Below, one piece after another: positions 17,701 through 25,817 of a stretch of 64,000 bases of DNA. This DNA comes from CAWGXG01 sp963826505 (lineage in GTDB: Bacteria; Chloroflexota; Anaerolineae; Aggregatilineales; Aggregatilineaceae). The notes beneath the pieces are model-generated. The model was not told the origin of the DNA, did not search any database, and saw only the letters and a list, made by a program, of their open reading frames with translations. The stretch is from the NCBI GenBank assembly GCA_963826505.1, contig CAWGXG010000008.1, positions 1,116,001-1,180,000 of the forward strand, given 5' to 3'. The translations under genes were made by a program, and so were the position numbers. Each line of letters starts with the position of its first letter. Position 1 is the first letter of the stretch.

Positions 17701-20013
17701 CGTGATCCCGCTCAGCGTCACGATCCCGACGTTAGTCGCAAAGAAATTAAAATCAACCGTCTCGCCCGTTTTCGCAATGCCATCTGGCCCTACGTCGGCC
17801 ACCAGCTCAGCATTGATTTGCGCGTCCGAGATGTCCAGCGCACGCGTGGTGCTGTCTGTCAGGGTGTTGCCCGGCGTGCAATTCGGGGTCCCCGATACGC
17901 GGAAGATCATGGTCAGCGGGTCGCTGTCTTGCCCCGTAACCAGATACGTCGTTGCGGCGTCAGCTACGTTCGAAACGTCATCCAGGCGGCCCGGCACTGC
18001 CCCCGACCACCCGTAGTTGAGCGGGATATTGGGGATAAGCAGCTGTTCGACACCGGTGTTGGTGTTGTACAGATACTGATCTACCCGAATATCGCAGATC
18101 GGCAGCGAGATGGCGTTATCACTCCATACGCGAATGTGATACACCGCGTTGGAACCACGCAGCACGGTTCCCGTTTCCGGATCCACGACGTCTGCCGCGA
18201 CGATGATATTGTCGCTGCTAACGTCCAACGTAGCCTGTGCTTGCCCATAAATAAGCTGGCCCGAAGGATTCTGCCCGCGCACGCGCACCGTGTTGATGAG
18301 TGGATCGGGTGATTCTTGGACCACGAAGTAGTCTGGTCCACTCGGCCAATAGACCGTCTTGTCAATACCAGGTTCCACCGTGTAGCTGGGTGCAAAAGCG
18401 GGCGGCGACCCCAATGTATACAGGGGGGGCGCCAGCGTCACAAATTGAAGCGACGAGATCGTGTTCGATCCGCTGTTGTGCAGGGTGAGCTTATATTGCA
18501 CGCTATCCCCTACGCGCGCGTTAGGTTTCGGGTTTAGTGTGACAGGGTCTATCACTTCAAGGGTCAATTGGAGCGCCGAATCTGCGATATCGACCAGCGC
18601 GGACGCCTGCGCAGTGACTGGGTTAGGGTACCCTTCTGCGGTCCCCGTCACTCTGGCGATGTTATTGAACGGGTCAGGGCTACCTTCCGCGACCAGCCAT
18701 GACGGCATCCATGTGGTGGATGTGTTACCTGCCAGATCGCCCACATAGTGTGGTCCAATCCAGTCGTCATTGATCAGCACATTCTTCAACGGCACGCTGC
18801 TGGTATTGGTCGCCACGATCTCATAGCTGATCGTGTCGCCAACATTCGCGGATGGCAGCGGATTCGGAGCCGGATTATTCACATCGTAAATCGTCTGCCC
18901 GGCGCGGATGATCTTGGATACGCGCTTAGAGAGGCTGACGCTCGGCGTGAGCACGGTAACCGCCGGATCGCTGGTCGCCTGCAACGTAACATCAAAATCC
19001 GTTTGCCCGGTGGTCCCGACTACGCCCGCATAAATACGAAACGAGCTTCCCACACTTGCCGGAACCGGCACGTTTTCAACCGTACAGAAAGCCGACTCGC
19101 CAGGAGCTAGTGCGGTGATCGGATCGCCGTCCGATGGCGATGTCCAGTGACTTGGGAAATGCGGTGCAGTTACCGGGTCTGTTGGGAAGTGTGGATACTC
19201 ACTACACCAGTTATCGAGCAGGGTGAAGGCCGTCGGATCGCCTTGCGTGCCTGTCGGTGCCACGATGTCAAAGCCGGTAATTGTCGTCGATCGTACGTTC
19301 GTGACCGTCAACGTAAAGCTGATGAATTGGCCGACGGTCGCCGAATGGTCGGGGTTGCCCGTGTCCGGAATGAACGAGTCGATCCTGAAACCCGGTCCCA
19401 AGATCGTGACCATGTCGGTATCTTGATCCTGGACCGTACCGCCACCGCCGTCCTCCCCATCGAAAAACGTGGCGACATTAAGCGTTCCGGGAATGTCCAT
19501 CGGAATCTGAAAGTCCACAGTTCCCCACGTGAGTTCACCGTCAGTGGAAAGGGTGTTCTTTGAGAGGGTAACGGGATACTGCCCGTAGTTCACGCCCCCG
19601 GGTGCGGTGAAAGTCAGCTTGATGGTGAAATTTTGCAGCGGCTGGGTGCGGGCTGGAGCACATGTTGCAATCTTGTCTTCAGCCACGACTAGCCATGTCG
19701 TAGTTACGCCGGGGCGCCGTTGGGCGGGTGAGCTATCAACCTGTGCCCCGTATGGGGCCGCACCGGTCGGCTCAAATCCAACCGGCAACGCATAGCCTTC
19801 TTGTAGCAGGTAAGCGTTGATGCCAACCGCACATTCACCAGGATACTGCAGGTATGGAGATGCGCTGTCCCCACTACCAGCCACATCCCCCCTCACAGAC
19901 GCCGAGGTATCGCTCCCCGTGCCTGCCGCCATTACAACCTGGAGCTGACCCGCCATAAGAGCGGAAATTACAATAATGGCCCGCAGCCAGGTAAATAATC
20001 TCTTCGTCCTCAT
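8785..20013 (-). CDS. Giant DUF11-repeat surface protein with LPSTG sorting signal fused to a sortase domain
   Basis: A single uninterrupted 3742-codon gene. The ATG at 20013 has AGGAGA seven bases upstream. Residues 1-30 are a signal peptide. Residues about 200-3470 hold about 26 DUF11-type beta repeats, recognisable by a recurring strand of the type YTVTVTN (for example SFTLTVTN, NYTITVEN, EYTVTVTN, TWTITVRN). A sorting signal follows: LPSTG at 3481-3485, a hydrophobic helix at about 3499-3513 and RRR at 3518-3520. A second helix at about 3522-3545 and a Pro/Thr linker lead to a sortase domain at about 3590-3742, with H3657 (VLAAH), C3720 (TLITC) and R3733 (QRLVV) as the expected catalytic triad. 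Predicted topology puts both LPSTG and the sortase outside the membrane, so the enzyme could process its own stalk. No ribosome binding site precedes M3521, which argues against a separate sortase start. Confidence 0.92.
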   Translation of the reverse strand: MRTKRLFTWLRAIIVISALMAGQLQVVMAAGTGSDTSASVRGDVAGSGDSASPYLQYPGECAVGINAYLLQEGYALPVGFEPTGAAPYGAQVDSSPAQRRPGVTTTWLVVAEDKIATCAPARTQPLQNFTIKLTFTAPGGVNYGQYPVTLSKNTLSTDGELTWGTVDFQIPMDIPGTLNVATFFDGEDGGGGTVQDQDTDMVTILGPGFRIDSFIPDTGNPDHSATVGQFISFTLTVTNVRSTTITGFDIVAPTGTQGDPTAFTLLDNWCSEYPHFPTDPVTAPHFPSHWTSPSDGDPITALAPGESAFCTVENVPVPASVGSSFRIYAGVVGTTGQTDFDVTLQATSDPAVTVLTPSVSLSKRVSKIIRAGQTIYDVNNPAPNPLPSANVGDTISYEIVATNTSSVPLKNVLINDDWIGPHYVGDLAGNTSTTWMPSWLVAEGSPDPFNNIARVTGTAEGYPNPVTAQASALVDIADSALQLTLEVIDPVTLNPKPNARVGDSVQYKLTLHNSGSNTISSLQFVTLAPPLYTLGSPPAFAPSYTVEPGIDKTVYWPSGPDYFVVQESPDPLINTVRVRGQNPSGQLIYGQAQATLDVSSDNIIVAADVVDPETGTVLRGSNAVYHIRVWSDNAISLPICDIRVDQYLYNTNTGVEQLLIPNIPLNYGWSGAVPGRLDDVSNVADAATTYLVTGQDSDPLTMIFRVSGTPNCTPGNTLTDSTTRALDISDAQINAELVADVGPDGIAKTGETVDFNFFATNVGIVTLSGITAKWCITHLDDGAGGGPYCGQGLTNLGTEVGALDTISDTFNYTIQAGDENANPFLIEVTMLGYDNKDHQISVKAATTIDVATDSFVLDVGSDVSPAVVGDTIPFTVTFTNDGTTDFDAVRLYQPVSGGGFQEITLAPPITSLPGNGGSETRSFDYTIAPGGLGVTEKALTVQFRAEGDVSGEDTVVVTNGTAATPLVPMLTVTKTGDAVGIINGSVNYTVDIANNSYNQQVTDLSFEDTVLDDYGVTNYSAGDAGWSWPGDAGTLNPRNLNDDTYHVTQSFTINDLQPEPNPLVNTFTATGNREYDGGEVTGFGQHKVEIGCPLAITFQVVDIDNEPDLILGEWLNWDITLQNLTTGSVNVTSLTEDLYHDGTTDVLNEFSWPTGTVGELGSGQVASLSFQKQITNKYYGATLGDDDFMPDSVTANFTGVADASSCTASTQFTVYSPILVTKIPDRDVAFTGETVNYTITVENLSEDDDAPYDTFTGVTVVDDLLGPVTLDYSSGTGTVGTLGPGEVATSVPDSLSHEVQASDPEELVNTARADFPDPADSGFSFYTIGTATVFTGNPLELTKTPSTSLAAPGSTITYDYTITNVSPREITDISLTDDVVGAILPRAQDAPPLVDNPNDDCDLSTGGTIDLLPGQTCLILGVEYTIQFDDPDPLTNIAEAHGYFMIADSTHEVFSTATAVVDLEDANLDMTFKAYQVAYDPISGDPIPGDPLPDDFPTTGPDGIPEVTTGESVFFCFTVDNTNSDTTWVEDIALDSTSDLLRGRLDLPFQTAVIDAYGVDPTEANKLLGGQGVEFCLDPTQLDNSMGDVLELPVTLDGQSSSFYPVHVEASLSIDVMGRDILITKLPSAPLAFVGEDITYLITIENLNASTDILVDSVTDSIFGDLELDRFDWTQSGVAGSPVGWLGPKGTNPHGGQATLIYTYTVQSFDPDPLRNKVTVLGNLDDGVAGEQTPVGDSALATVAVTDSQLVVRKSVTPTIVRPSSENCELKDGVGDDPLKPACVSVSYTISITNVGTEPVQGIEAWDTHFDVAQNQMVEENLTLTRTELAPFQTAYSYYTLAIPMRSQLTAMPDLDPFMNQVKVYGVVLDANGDPIPISQDDPEDPHDDGKSLRTEASASVDILQSDLRIQKVPQVQASAPGGTVTYDITILNLGEAGADVNQLVFTDLMDPSNPKNLDQDCAGGDLVECGFAYGDQPDHPYDPVHKLQSGETLVGTVTVSVPTDWSEAEFTNVVEITGMAGTEPLQDRGSATIVIRDEGINVTKHGSATSAPIGASVEYTVTVTNIGTSPIDRLTIYDKGMDPATVYVDGAVFPDSPEDGDQVDNSSTLDPGETYTMMYSHVISLLDDDPYVNRVTVTGRLVSGGSSVVNVAQATVDVLQAAIEVEKFACVGDSLPDTPPADCSTVVNLADAEPDVITYYLHFTNPSYVAVTDLIATDTRSDLSGIVWPVDPQTMDPGQDFWWKYTYTVQPGDPDSLENLVTVSGQAGAIAVQDSASASVSLVNGDLQVVKTGPSQAQIGQTVKYIIEVTNLGTDSIVNVKTTDPMNGAVPIGDCSPPVLGAGATVVCDYLHVISLADGSPVVNTVTSEGTLQSSGLPVSDSSTHTLDVVSGSLLVSKTADKAVVDLSNDPTVTYTYVIKNTGTGEITELVVDDSDPSIVFTDAQGNPKDWDSVLIPGGQQVRYATRTLTAQDPDPYTNTITVEGHVTGHTLTAYATATVLIANDLAGGALVVSNHANKAFAKVGDPVTFTYTVTNVGTPTLDTLYLDDNICGPAVLNTQLETTVLASGESATVYCSTTAALPGPVSSTVYAKANNGGVDVFDTATAEVAVYEGGLVVTKQADRPVVVAEAGQNVINYTLTVTNVGTELITITGVDDPLVGDFPPSLVGVQLAPNGSVTRSAPYTVDLVSPPSVVNNTVTVTATGNTSGDTYQDSDTAAVAVLENADATLLLTTEVSPLMARPGQSLTMRYTVRNISSVNQTGITLQDPFLGYPPQLYDPPEVGLPDLGPGNVAIKTFTVQVPIDYTSTVLSSTAGVYTAADGLQDEADTSVAIELLALEKDATSPALLGGQIDYTFTIHNYSTSALTNVTIDDPVIDDPLNLGVWDDPVPASLPGGITVALAHIIVPETHEETTFDNTADLLYNGVIQDTASASSEVIQAGLAVEDVTVSQEISDNPTTVITDNFLTGLPIDVSFDLRNTGTEAITDLTYTVDTGLTGMPCTLGTGVTVPDTLNPAGTEGDTTTIECVFTPMIGDADYVTNGLARTLEITGDGTSLEAPLQGTAEVEYTLVDLQLIVTLTPDPDGGLPGDTVTFTVGVENAGASPLGCDATVAADEPCHILISTASTDTEFADLIDAIADHWANIVLAPGASDEVDAGNYVIPENPTPNAEGKLTFTIVGDGGYYDADLGDLLSFYTAHDDFTAEFQLETAEITVNVTVTPNPPVLNQPVTFTIQVQNTGSITVNNLTGTYQISPYAAFEPGLDGIMLVSGQQRPGRQASSGSLVLNPTSLAPGASAYAYLSTVETHTGPYAFIATVIGDGLSVQDATAIGEVDVSPLTTGTGTGTPTLDPNATEPIVVKTPSVTDAQVGDAVTWTITVRNGGTGIQSNVTLQDTLPDTLSMVSTTSTSGAAVVAGQTVTVTIGTLNPGDTATVTMATSISSTATSPSIITNTACATREGGVAQCVSASVNIGPGVTSLPSTGVAAPRGHSGGLPGMLGIALVGVLLVLMGAQISRRRMWMAVAFVVIAVAIIAGALVLLLSGGDETKNTSQEAAQVATATPVPPETLDATPIPGSEAIAPIPPASTPYIVPTPAGVRYLVIPKLSNQFDVPIPIVDLPIVNRQWDVSGLGYYVGWLEGTTWMDPDWGNTVLAAHVQLGFNNPGPFWGLASLNPGDEIDVIEGQVKRRFVVSSVQKVDPSDWSVTSPTRGPTLTLITCTDWSNSYGVFAQRLVVRAVPVA

Positions 20014-20294
20014 GTGGCGATCTCCTATGAGCAGATAAGCCTACCCACATCTATATTTGAGGGCTGTTCCAAGCCATTCCATCGTCCTTAAGCTCCGATT
20101 GCCGCGACGATTTCACAAATTTTTGGGGAATCAACGGAGCAATTTGGTTAGGCTTGTTTCGCCTCACTCGTATAAGCGCGTCAACCAGGGCAGTTCCTGG
20201 TCATCAGATCAGGCAAGAACAGACTGAAACACGCTGCAATTCTCTAAATCCTCTGATGCTAGAGTATCATGGATATGCGTTAAGAAGTGTGAAG

Positions 20295-21527
20295 TTATTG
20301 GTGTCCCGAACAATTCTTGACATCGGCCATACAGCTGTAGACTTCCAGCAGAGAATCCGCTGTCAACGCCCAGTGATATTTCGTCTTTCCCAACGATTGG
20401 GCACGATTAGTTAAGGTATCACGAGTTCGATAATCGCACAACTGGTCGAGACCCTGGATCACTCCATCAACCGTCGACGAGTTTGCTGCGATTCCACAGC
20501 GTTCGCGGCGTACCACCTCCGCGATCTCTCCAACCGGCAAAACGAGCAACGGTCGCCCCACAGCAAAAGCGAAAAAAGCGAGATTCGGCATGAAATAGAA
20601 GCTGTTGGCGTTGCTGTCGTCCAATCCGTAATACACGATGTCACTCGCCGCTACGATTCCCGCCACATCCGGCAGTGGAACCCATCCCAGCGGCAAGATA
20701 CGCGGGCAGGCGTTTGCGGCGAGCTGCACTGTTTCCGTCTGCGGGCCGGTTCCGCCTACAGCCAACCACACGCGCTCGCGCTGTTTCACGGCCTCCAGCA
20801 GAGGCGATAAGTTCCGATCGGCGGCCAAATGACCCACGTAGACCACCAGTACGCCATCGTCCGATATGCCCCACGTCTTGCGGAGATCGTCTCGACGGAG
20901 GCGCATCTCGCCCTCATCTGGCAGTGGTTGGCTGTTATGCACAATGGCGACGCGCGCTCCCAGCGCCCGGTACCGATCCGCCAACCGCTCGCCTACCGTA
21001 ATCACCGCGTCGACGCGCGGCGCGAACCACTTATCCAGCGCTTCCAATCCAGCGCCGATCACCTGCCCGACATTGGCCCGCACCATGCCCGGATAGTACT
21101 CGCGCGCATCAAAAACCACCGGGATGCCCCTTGCCCGCGCATATACATACGCCACGGGCAGTGTGTCCAGGTCGTTGGCGTGTACGACATCGGGACGAAA
21201 CCGGCGCAGTTCGCCCCAGGCACGCCACCAAAACACTGGCATTCGGAGAGTTAGGGCACGGCCCGTCCGGTACCCTGCCCGAGTCTGCACACGGGTGACA
21301 GTCACCGCTTCTGGCGGTGTTGCCGCACGCCCAGGCCAATCAGTCAGAGCCGCCATGAGCGGAGCGGGCGCTTCCTCACGGGCATGCACGGGCAGCGTCC
21401 GCAGCCGGTCCCATGCGATTACCGTCACACGGTAGCCTGCCAGAGCCAGGGTATGCGCTTCTTTCTGGACGCGCACATCCGGCCCGTAAGCGCTCGAGAT
21501 GAGCATCGCCACGCGCGTTCTGCTCAT
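20295..21527 (-). CDS. GT4-like glycosyltransferase
   Basis: A 410-residue GT-B fold glycosyltransferase. The N-terminal half shows the pattern of GT4 enzymes: MLISSAYGPDVRVQKEAHTLALAGYRVTVIAWDR, then PDVVHANDLDTLPVAY. The C-terminal nucleotide-sugar half has GVLVYVGHLAADRNLSPLLEAV and a late PNLAFFAFAVGRPLLVLP segment where the EX7E motif normally lies; the usual glutamates are not obvious. It likely transfers a sugar from a nucleotide donor to a cell-surface glycan on the inner membrane face. The start ATG at 21527 overlaps the upstream glycosyltransferase stop by four bases (ATGA), so the two are translationally coupled. A flippase gene lies just beyond on the other strand. Confidence 0.85.
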   Translation of the reverse strand: MSRTRVAMLISSAYGPDVRVQKEAHTLALAGYRVTVIAWDRLRTLPVHAREEAPAPLMAALTDWPGRAATPPEAVTVTRVQTRAGYRTGRALTLRMPVFWWRAWGELRRFRPDVVHANDLDTLPVAYVYARARGIPVVFDAREYYPGMVRANVGQVIGAGLEALDKWFAPRVDAVITVGERLADRYRALGARVAIVHNSQPLPDEGEMRLRRDDLRKTWGISDDGVLVVYVGHLAADRNLSPLLEAVKQRERVWLAVGGTGPQTETVQLAANACPRILPLGWVPLPDVAGIVAASDIVYYGLDDSNANSFYFMPNLAFFAFAVGRPLLVLPVGEIAEVVRRERCGIAANSSTVDGVIQGLDQLCDYRTRDTLTNRAQSLGKTKYHWALTADSLLEVYSCMADVKNCSGHQ

Positions 21528-22729
21528 TCCAACAATTCCCGATACACTGCCCGCAGGCGTTCCGCCTCAACCTCCCATGTCAGGACCGTGTGCACTTCCA
21601 ACAATCGCGCCCGAAAATGGGCTTGCCCTGCCTCTGTCAGCAGCCCGCGCAATGCCGCCGCAATTGCCGCCGGGTCGGTCGGATCGCACAGCACACCAAA
21701 CTCGTGCGCTCGGACCATCTGGCGCACGGCCCCTGCATCCGACGCCACGACCGGTACACCGGCTGCCATCGCTTCGAATAACTTGTTTGGAAGGGTCGCC
21801 CGAATGTGATACGAATTCGGGCGCAGCAGCACCGCCGCGACATCAACCGCTCGCAATGTCGCCGTCACTTCGTCCGGACCAACAGGTGGTACAAAATGAA
21901 CCCGATCGGCAATGCCAAGTTGCGTAGCCAACCTCTCCAGGCCTGCCTGCGAAGAACCTTCCCCCAGGAACACCAGCGCGACATCGTCAGGCAGCAGAGC
22001 CGCCGCTTCGACTAACTCCGTCAGGCAGCGCCCCTGGTTGGTAATCTCGCCGCTGTGAACAATAATCCAGCGTGCATCGCCTGCCACGCGGCGCAGATCG
22101 ACTGGAGACACAAGATCATCCGGCGCCCGGGGCGGGATATTCCGCACGACGACCGGCATCTGCACACCGTGCCATGCCCGCATCACGCGCGCCATCGGCA
22201 TACTGACAGTGATCACGCGCGCCGCGCGCCGGGCCAGCCACCCCTCCACTCCCAGTATGACTGGTCGAACAAAGTGATTCCACGCGCGCCGAGTCCATGT
22301 TTTAGGACGCGGCTGAAACAGATACAACTCGTGCAAATCGTAGATCAGAGGCGTACTCCCCCGTTTTCTTACGCGGACCGCCGACAACAGCGCCAGCGCC
22401 GGTAAATCATGAGCGTGATAGGCCCGCGCCGGAATCCGCCGCACGCTGCGCACAATCTGCGCCGCCTGAATCATATGCCGCACCCGCCGCCACGGCCCCC
22501 ACAACCCCGTTCCAAGCCGACCATAACGTATGCGCCGCACCTCGAAACCGTGCAACAGTTCGTGGTCGGGCCGGGAGCCATCCGCCCGCTGTGTGCCGAT
22601 CACCAGCACGCGCCAACCGCACTCGGCCAATGCCGCCGCTTCGCGTCGGACCCGGCTGTCATGCGCAATATCATTCAACACCAGCATCACAATGTCATAT
22701 TGCTTACCGCTATCCCGCAATTGCGACAC
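21524..22729 (-). CDS. GT4 family glycosyltransferase
   Basis: A 401-residue GT-B enzyme. The N-terminus reads VMLVLNDIAHDSRVRREAAALAECGWRV, typical of GT4 proteins that act on capsule or exopolysaccharide. The acceptor domain includes YHAHDLPALALL; the donor domain includes IIVHSGEITNQGR, LVFLGEGSSQAGLERLA and the classic PNKLFEAMAAGVPVVASDAGAV, in which the EX7E-type glutamate before AMAAG contacts the nucleotide sugar. It begins with GTG at 22729. It is the first gene of a two-gene minus-strand unit with the glycosyltransferase at 20295-21527 and faces the flippase gene divergently. Donor and acceptor cannot be deduced. Confidence 0.88.
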   Translation of the reverse strand: MSQLRDSGKQYDIVMLVLNDIAHDSRVRREAAALAECGWRVLVIGTQRADGSRPDHELLHGFEVRRIRYGRLGTGLWGPWRRVRHMIQAAQIVRSVRRIPARAYHAHDLPALALLSAVRVRKRGSTPLIYDLHELYLFQPRPKTWTRRAWNHFVRPVILGVEGWLARRAARVITVSMPMARVMRAWHGVQMPVVVRNIPPRAPDDLVSPVDLRRVAGDARWIIVHSGEITNQGRCLTELVEAAALLPDDVALVFLGEGSSQAGLERLATQLGIADRVHFVPPVGPDEVTATLRAVDVAAVLLRPNSYHIRATLPNKLFEAMAAGVPVVASDAGAVRQMVRAHEFGVLCDPTDPAAIAAALRGLLTEAGQAHFRARLLEVHTVLTWEVEAERLRAVYRELLE

Positions 22730-22749
22730 CGATCATTCCGCCCTATACT
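22721..22749 (+). promoter_or_regulatory. Putative promoter for the flippase gene
   Basis: TTGCGA at 22721-22726 and TATACT at 22744-22749 are spaced by 17 bases on the plus strand. The -35 box overlaps the first codons of the divergent glycosyltransferase, so the two units may influence each other. Confidence 0.55.
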
Positions 22750-22843
22750 GCCGTGATAATTGAGTGACACGCGCATCTCAGTGCACACCGCTGTCTATAC
22801 TTCACCATAAGCTTTACCTTTAGGGTTATGGTACGGTTTTCCT

Positions 22844-24353
22844 ATGCCCCCTTCTGTTCCGCCTGAGGACCCGGCCCTTTCGCGCACTTTCGCGCTCACT
22901 AGCGCCGCCTGGGCCATCGGCGGCGCGCTCGGACGCTACATCCTGGCAGGTATCACCACTCTGCTCCTGACCCGCCTGCTCGACCCGGAGGCGTTCGGTC
23001 TGGTCGCGCTGACCGCCGCTGCTCAGTTGTTCATAGAGTACATTGTGCCGTCCGGCTTCCACGACGCTCTGATCCAGCGCAAAACCATTTCCGACGCCGA
23101 TCTGAATGCCGCCTTTTGGAGCGTCTCGCTCACATCTGGAACTGCCGCCCTGCTCGTGATCGCGTGTGCCCCACTCATCGCCCATGTATTTGATCAGCCG
23201 CGCCTGTTCCTCTTACTGGTCGCAGTTGCCGCAGTGTCACTCTTGCGCGCAGGCGGCACGATCCCCCGCGCGCTGCTGAACCGCCGCATGGATTTTCGCG
23301 CCCTGGCCTTCATCCGCCTGCAAAGTATGATCGCTGCCGGGCTGATGGCACTCGGCGTCGCCGTCCTCGGCGGCGGCGCGTGGAGTCTGGTTGTGCGGCT
23401 GGCCGTGTTCAATGCGGTGAGCCTTTCCATTATTTACTGGCGAGTGCGCTGGCGTCCATCCTACGCCTTGCACGGGTTGGATCGAACTTCGCTCGGCACG
23501 CTGTGGAGCTTCGCACCGAGTGTAACCCTGTTTGCCGTATTGTCTTACGTCATCACCCAGGCGGATGATCAGATCATCGGACTGCGACTCGGATCAGAAA
23601 TCCCTCGGCTATTATGCGCTGGCCTTCAGTCTGGTGGCATGGCCAATCCAGGACGTGCTCGGAGGCGCGGCGGGCGTGCTCTACCCGGTGTTCTCGCGCC
23701 TGCAAGACGATCGTCCTCGCCTGCAATCGACCTATCTCGAAAGCCTCCAACTTGCTACCCTGTTCGCCTTTCCGACTCTAGCCTTGCTGGCCGTAATTGC
23801 CCCGGTCCTGGTCCCTTGGCTGTTGGGCCCGCGCTGGTCGCCGATGGTGCTCACCGTGCAAATTCTCGCCATCGGTGGATTTCGCAAATCGGCATCCATG
23901 CTCAACGGCGTGATTTACCGTGCGCTGAACCGTCCTGCCGTGCACGCGCTATTTGAGTTATGCGCCGTGCCATGTTATCTCGTGGCGTTCGTCGTCGGCG
24001 CACACACCGGCATTGAAAACGTCGCGCTGCTGTCCGTGCTCACGGGGCTGTTGCTTCAACCGTTATCGTGGTGGCTGGTTTTGAGTATCAGCGAAATCAG
24101 CCTAAGCCATTGGTTAGAAGCGGTCTTTCCTGCGACGATTGTGGCGCTCGTGGTGACGGTTACGGCTGGGATCGCGATGTGGGTGATGCGCGAACAGCTT
24201 GGAGCGCCGCGCGGTTTGACGCTGGTGATGACGATAGGCATGGCCGGCTTGTCAGTGCTGCTCGTGTTGGCCGTACGAACTCCCACCGCTTTGGCAAAGA
24301 CAATTTCCGCCGTAACCGTTTTTGCGCGCGGCTGGTTAGTCAACCGAAGATGA
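22844..24353 (+). pseudogene. Polysaccharide flippase (Wzx/MATE-like), one-base frameshift
   Basis: Two overlapping frames together encode one membrane protein of about 502 residues with about 12-14 hydrophobic helices, the usual size for oligosaccharide flippases (PST/MVF superfamily). The first part begins TFALTSAAWAIGGALGRY, with LLTRLLDPEAFGLVALTAA, a family hallmark. The frame breaks at about 23598-23600: skipping one A joins GLRLGSE to SLGYYALAFSLVAWP, restoring a standard flippase sequence that continues to LVNRR at 24353. The protein moves lipid-linked glycans across the membrane, matching the two neighbouring glycosyltransferases. No clear ribosome binding site precedes the ATG. Whether the extra A is real or an assembly error cannot be decided here; lack of further decay favours an error. 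Confidence 0.85.
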
Positions 24354-24457
24354 CTATACGAAATCACCAAATGATTTTGGCAATTGCCAGCATCCTTAAT
24401 TCCATAGTAAACTGTGAAATTGAGAATACTTATGCTGCTGTTGAGGACGACTTACCC

Positions 24458-25646
24458 ATGAATACAAACCCGGCTGTCATTGGAGATACCATCATGACCT
24501 ATGCCTCATCTCTACGCAAACTCATCCGGCTTACTATCATATTGGCGCTACTGTTGAGTGCTGCGATCATTCCACTGCGGCACACTTCCCCTGCCCTGGC
24601 TCAAGACGGCAGTGGGACTCACACCGTCCAGGCGGGCGAAAATTTGTTTCGCATCGCTCTTCGCTATGGCTACACCGCCGAATATCTCGCCAGTGTGAAT
24701 GGCATCGCTGACCCCACCACGATTTATGTGGGACAGGTGCTCATCATTCCCGATCCCAACGCGCCGATCGTCCAGCCCGTTGTTGACCCGGCTCCGGTAG
24801 TGGTCGATCCGGTACCGGTCGCCGCCCCTGCGTCTGGCCCGGTCTACCACACTGTCCAGGCAGGCGAGAACTCTAGCTGCCATCGGGAGGCTGTATGGAT
24901 TAGGCTGGACCGATATCGCCGCCGCCAACGGACTTGCCAACCCTAACCAGATTTTCTCCGGGCAGCAATTGCTGATCCCTGGATCCTCGTCGCCGGGCAC
25001 GGGCGCCGTCGCGCCTGCGGTTGAACCCGCGCCTGCTCCGGCCCCCGCCGTTGCGGCGCCAGTTGCTACCGGTCAACGTACACACGTCGTCGTAGCTGGT
25101 GAACACCTCGCGTCGATCGCCACCGCTTACGGCGTTACCTGGCCCGCCATTGCCGCCGTGAATAACATCACCGATCCCAATCACATTTACGCGGGCATGG
25201 TGCTTGTGATTCCGGAGCCGGGCGCCGCTGCCGATGCGTATACGCAGCCCGACGCCTGGACGCCGCCCGCGGTTGCCTCGCCAACCATTACCAGCGGCAA
25301 GCAGATCGTCGTAGACCTGAGCGATCAGCGCGTCTACGCCTACGAAAACGGGCAACTGGTGCGCAACGTACTCGTATCCACTGGAATGTGGGGAACGCCT
25401 ACCGTCATCGGTGATTACAATATCTATCTCAAATACAACTCCCAGCTCATGACAGGTCCCGGCTATTACCTTCCCGGCGTGCCCTGGGTGATGTATTTCT
25501 ATAAGGGCTACTCGCTGCACGGCACCTACTGGCACAACAATTTCGGCACGCCCATGAGTCACGGCTGCGTCAATATGCCGACGCCCGAAGCCCTATGGCT
25601 CTACAACTGGGCGCCGATGGGCACGCCGGTCCACGTTCAATCGTAG
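24458..25646 (+). pseudogene. LysM-repeat L,D-transpeptidase (YkuD), one-base frameshift
   Basis: An exported wall enzyme of about 395 residues once the frame is joined. A signal peptide ends near ALAQD. Three LysM domains follow, each opening with a TVQAGEN-like segment and closing with a VLIIP-like one. The second is broken: dropping the T at 24872 turns the sequence into GENLAAIGRLYGLGWTDIAA, a perfect LysM. The C-terminal YkuD domain carries the catalytic motif MSHGCVNM, with HGTYWH before it. The enzyme probably forms 3-3 cross-links or anchors proteins in peptidoglycan. GAGGA at 24443-24447 supports the ATG at 24458; a second ATG at 24494 with its own GGAG is also possible and gives a shorter signal peptide. 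A strong terminator follows. Confidence 0.88.
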
Positions 25647-25690
25647 ACGTGGATTGCGCGCTCACCGCGCACCCAATCGATGAACTTGCC

Positions 25691-25724
25691 AAGTCGTCTG
25701 TGCGATCGTACAGACGACTTTTTT
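25691..25724 (+). terminator. Rho-independent terminator after the L,D-transpeptidase
   Basis: A perfect 11-bp stem, AAGTCGTCTGT with ACAGACGACTT, eight-base loop, followed by a run of T. Confidence 0.92.
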
Positions 25725-25738
25725 CCTGTCGCGCTCAT

Positions 25739-25766
25739 TTGACATGCCTGGCCGCGGGTTTACAAT
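25739..25766 (+). promoter_or_regulatory. Strong promoter for the MFS gene
   Basis: TTGACA at 25739-25744 and TACAAT at 25761-25766, spaced by 16 bases, one of the closest matches to the consensus in the window. It predicts a start of transcription near 25773. Confidence 0.8.
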
Positions 25767-25817
25767 AGCGCCATCTTGTTTTTTGCATCCAACTCACTCC
25801 GCCGAAAGCCGTTTCTC

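Noticed and set aside
17014..18312. Long plus-strand open frames (for example 14047-15261 and 17014-18312) opposite the giant surface gene
   Set aside because: They mirror the biased codon use of the DUF11 repeats, have no ribosome binding sites and encode Arg/His-rich sequence without domains.
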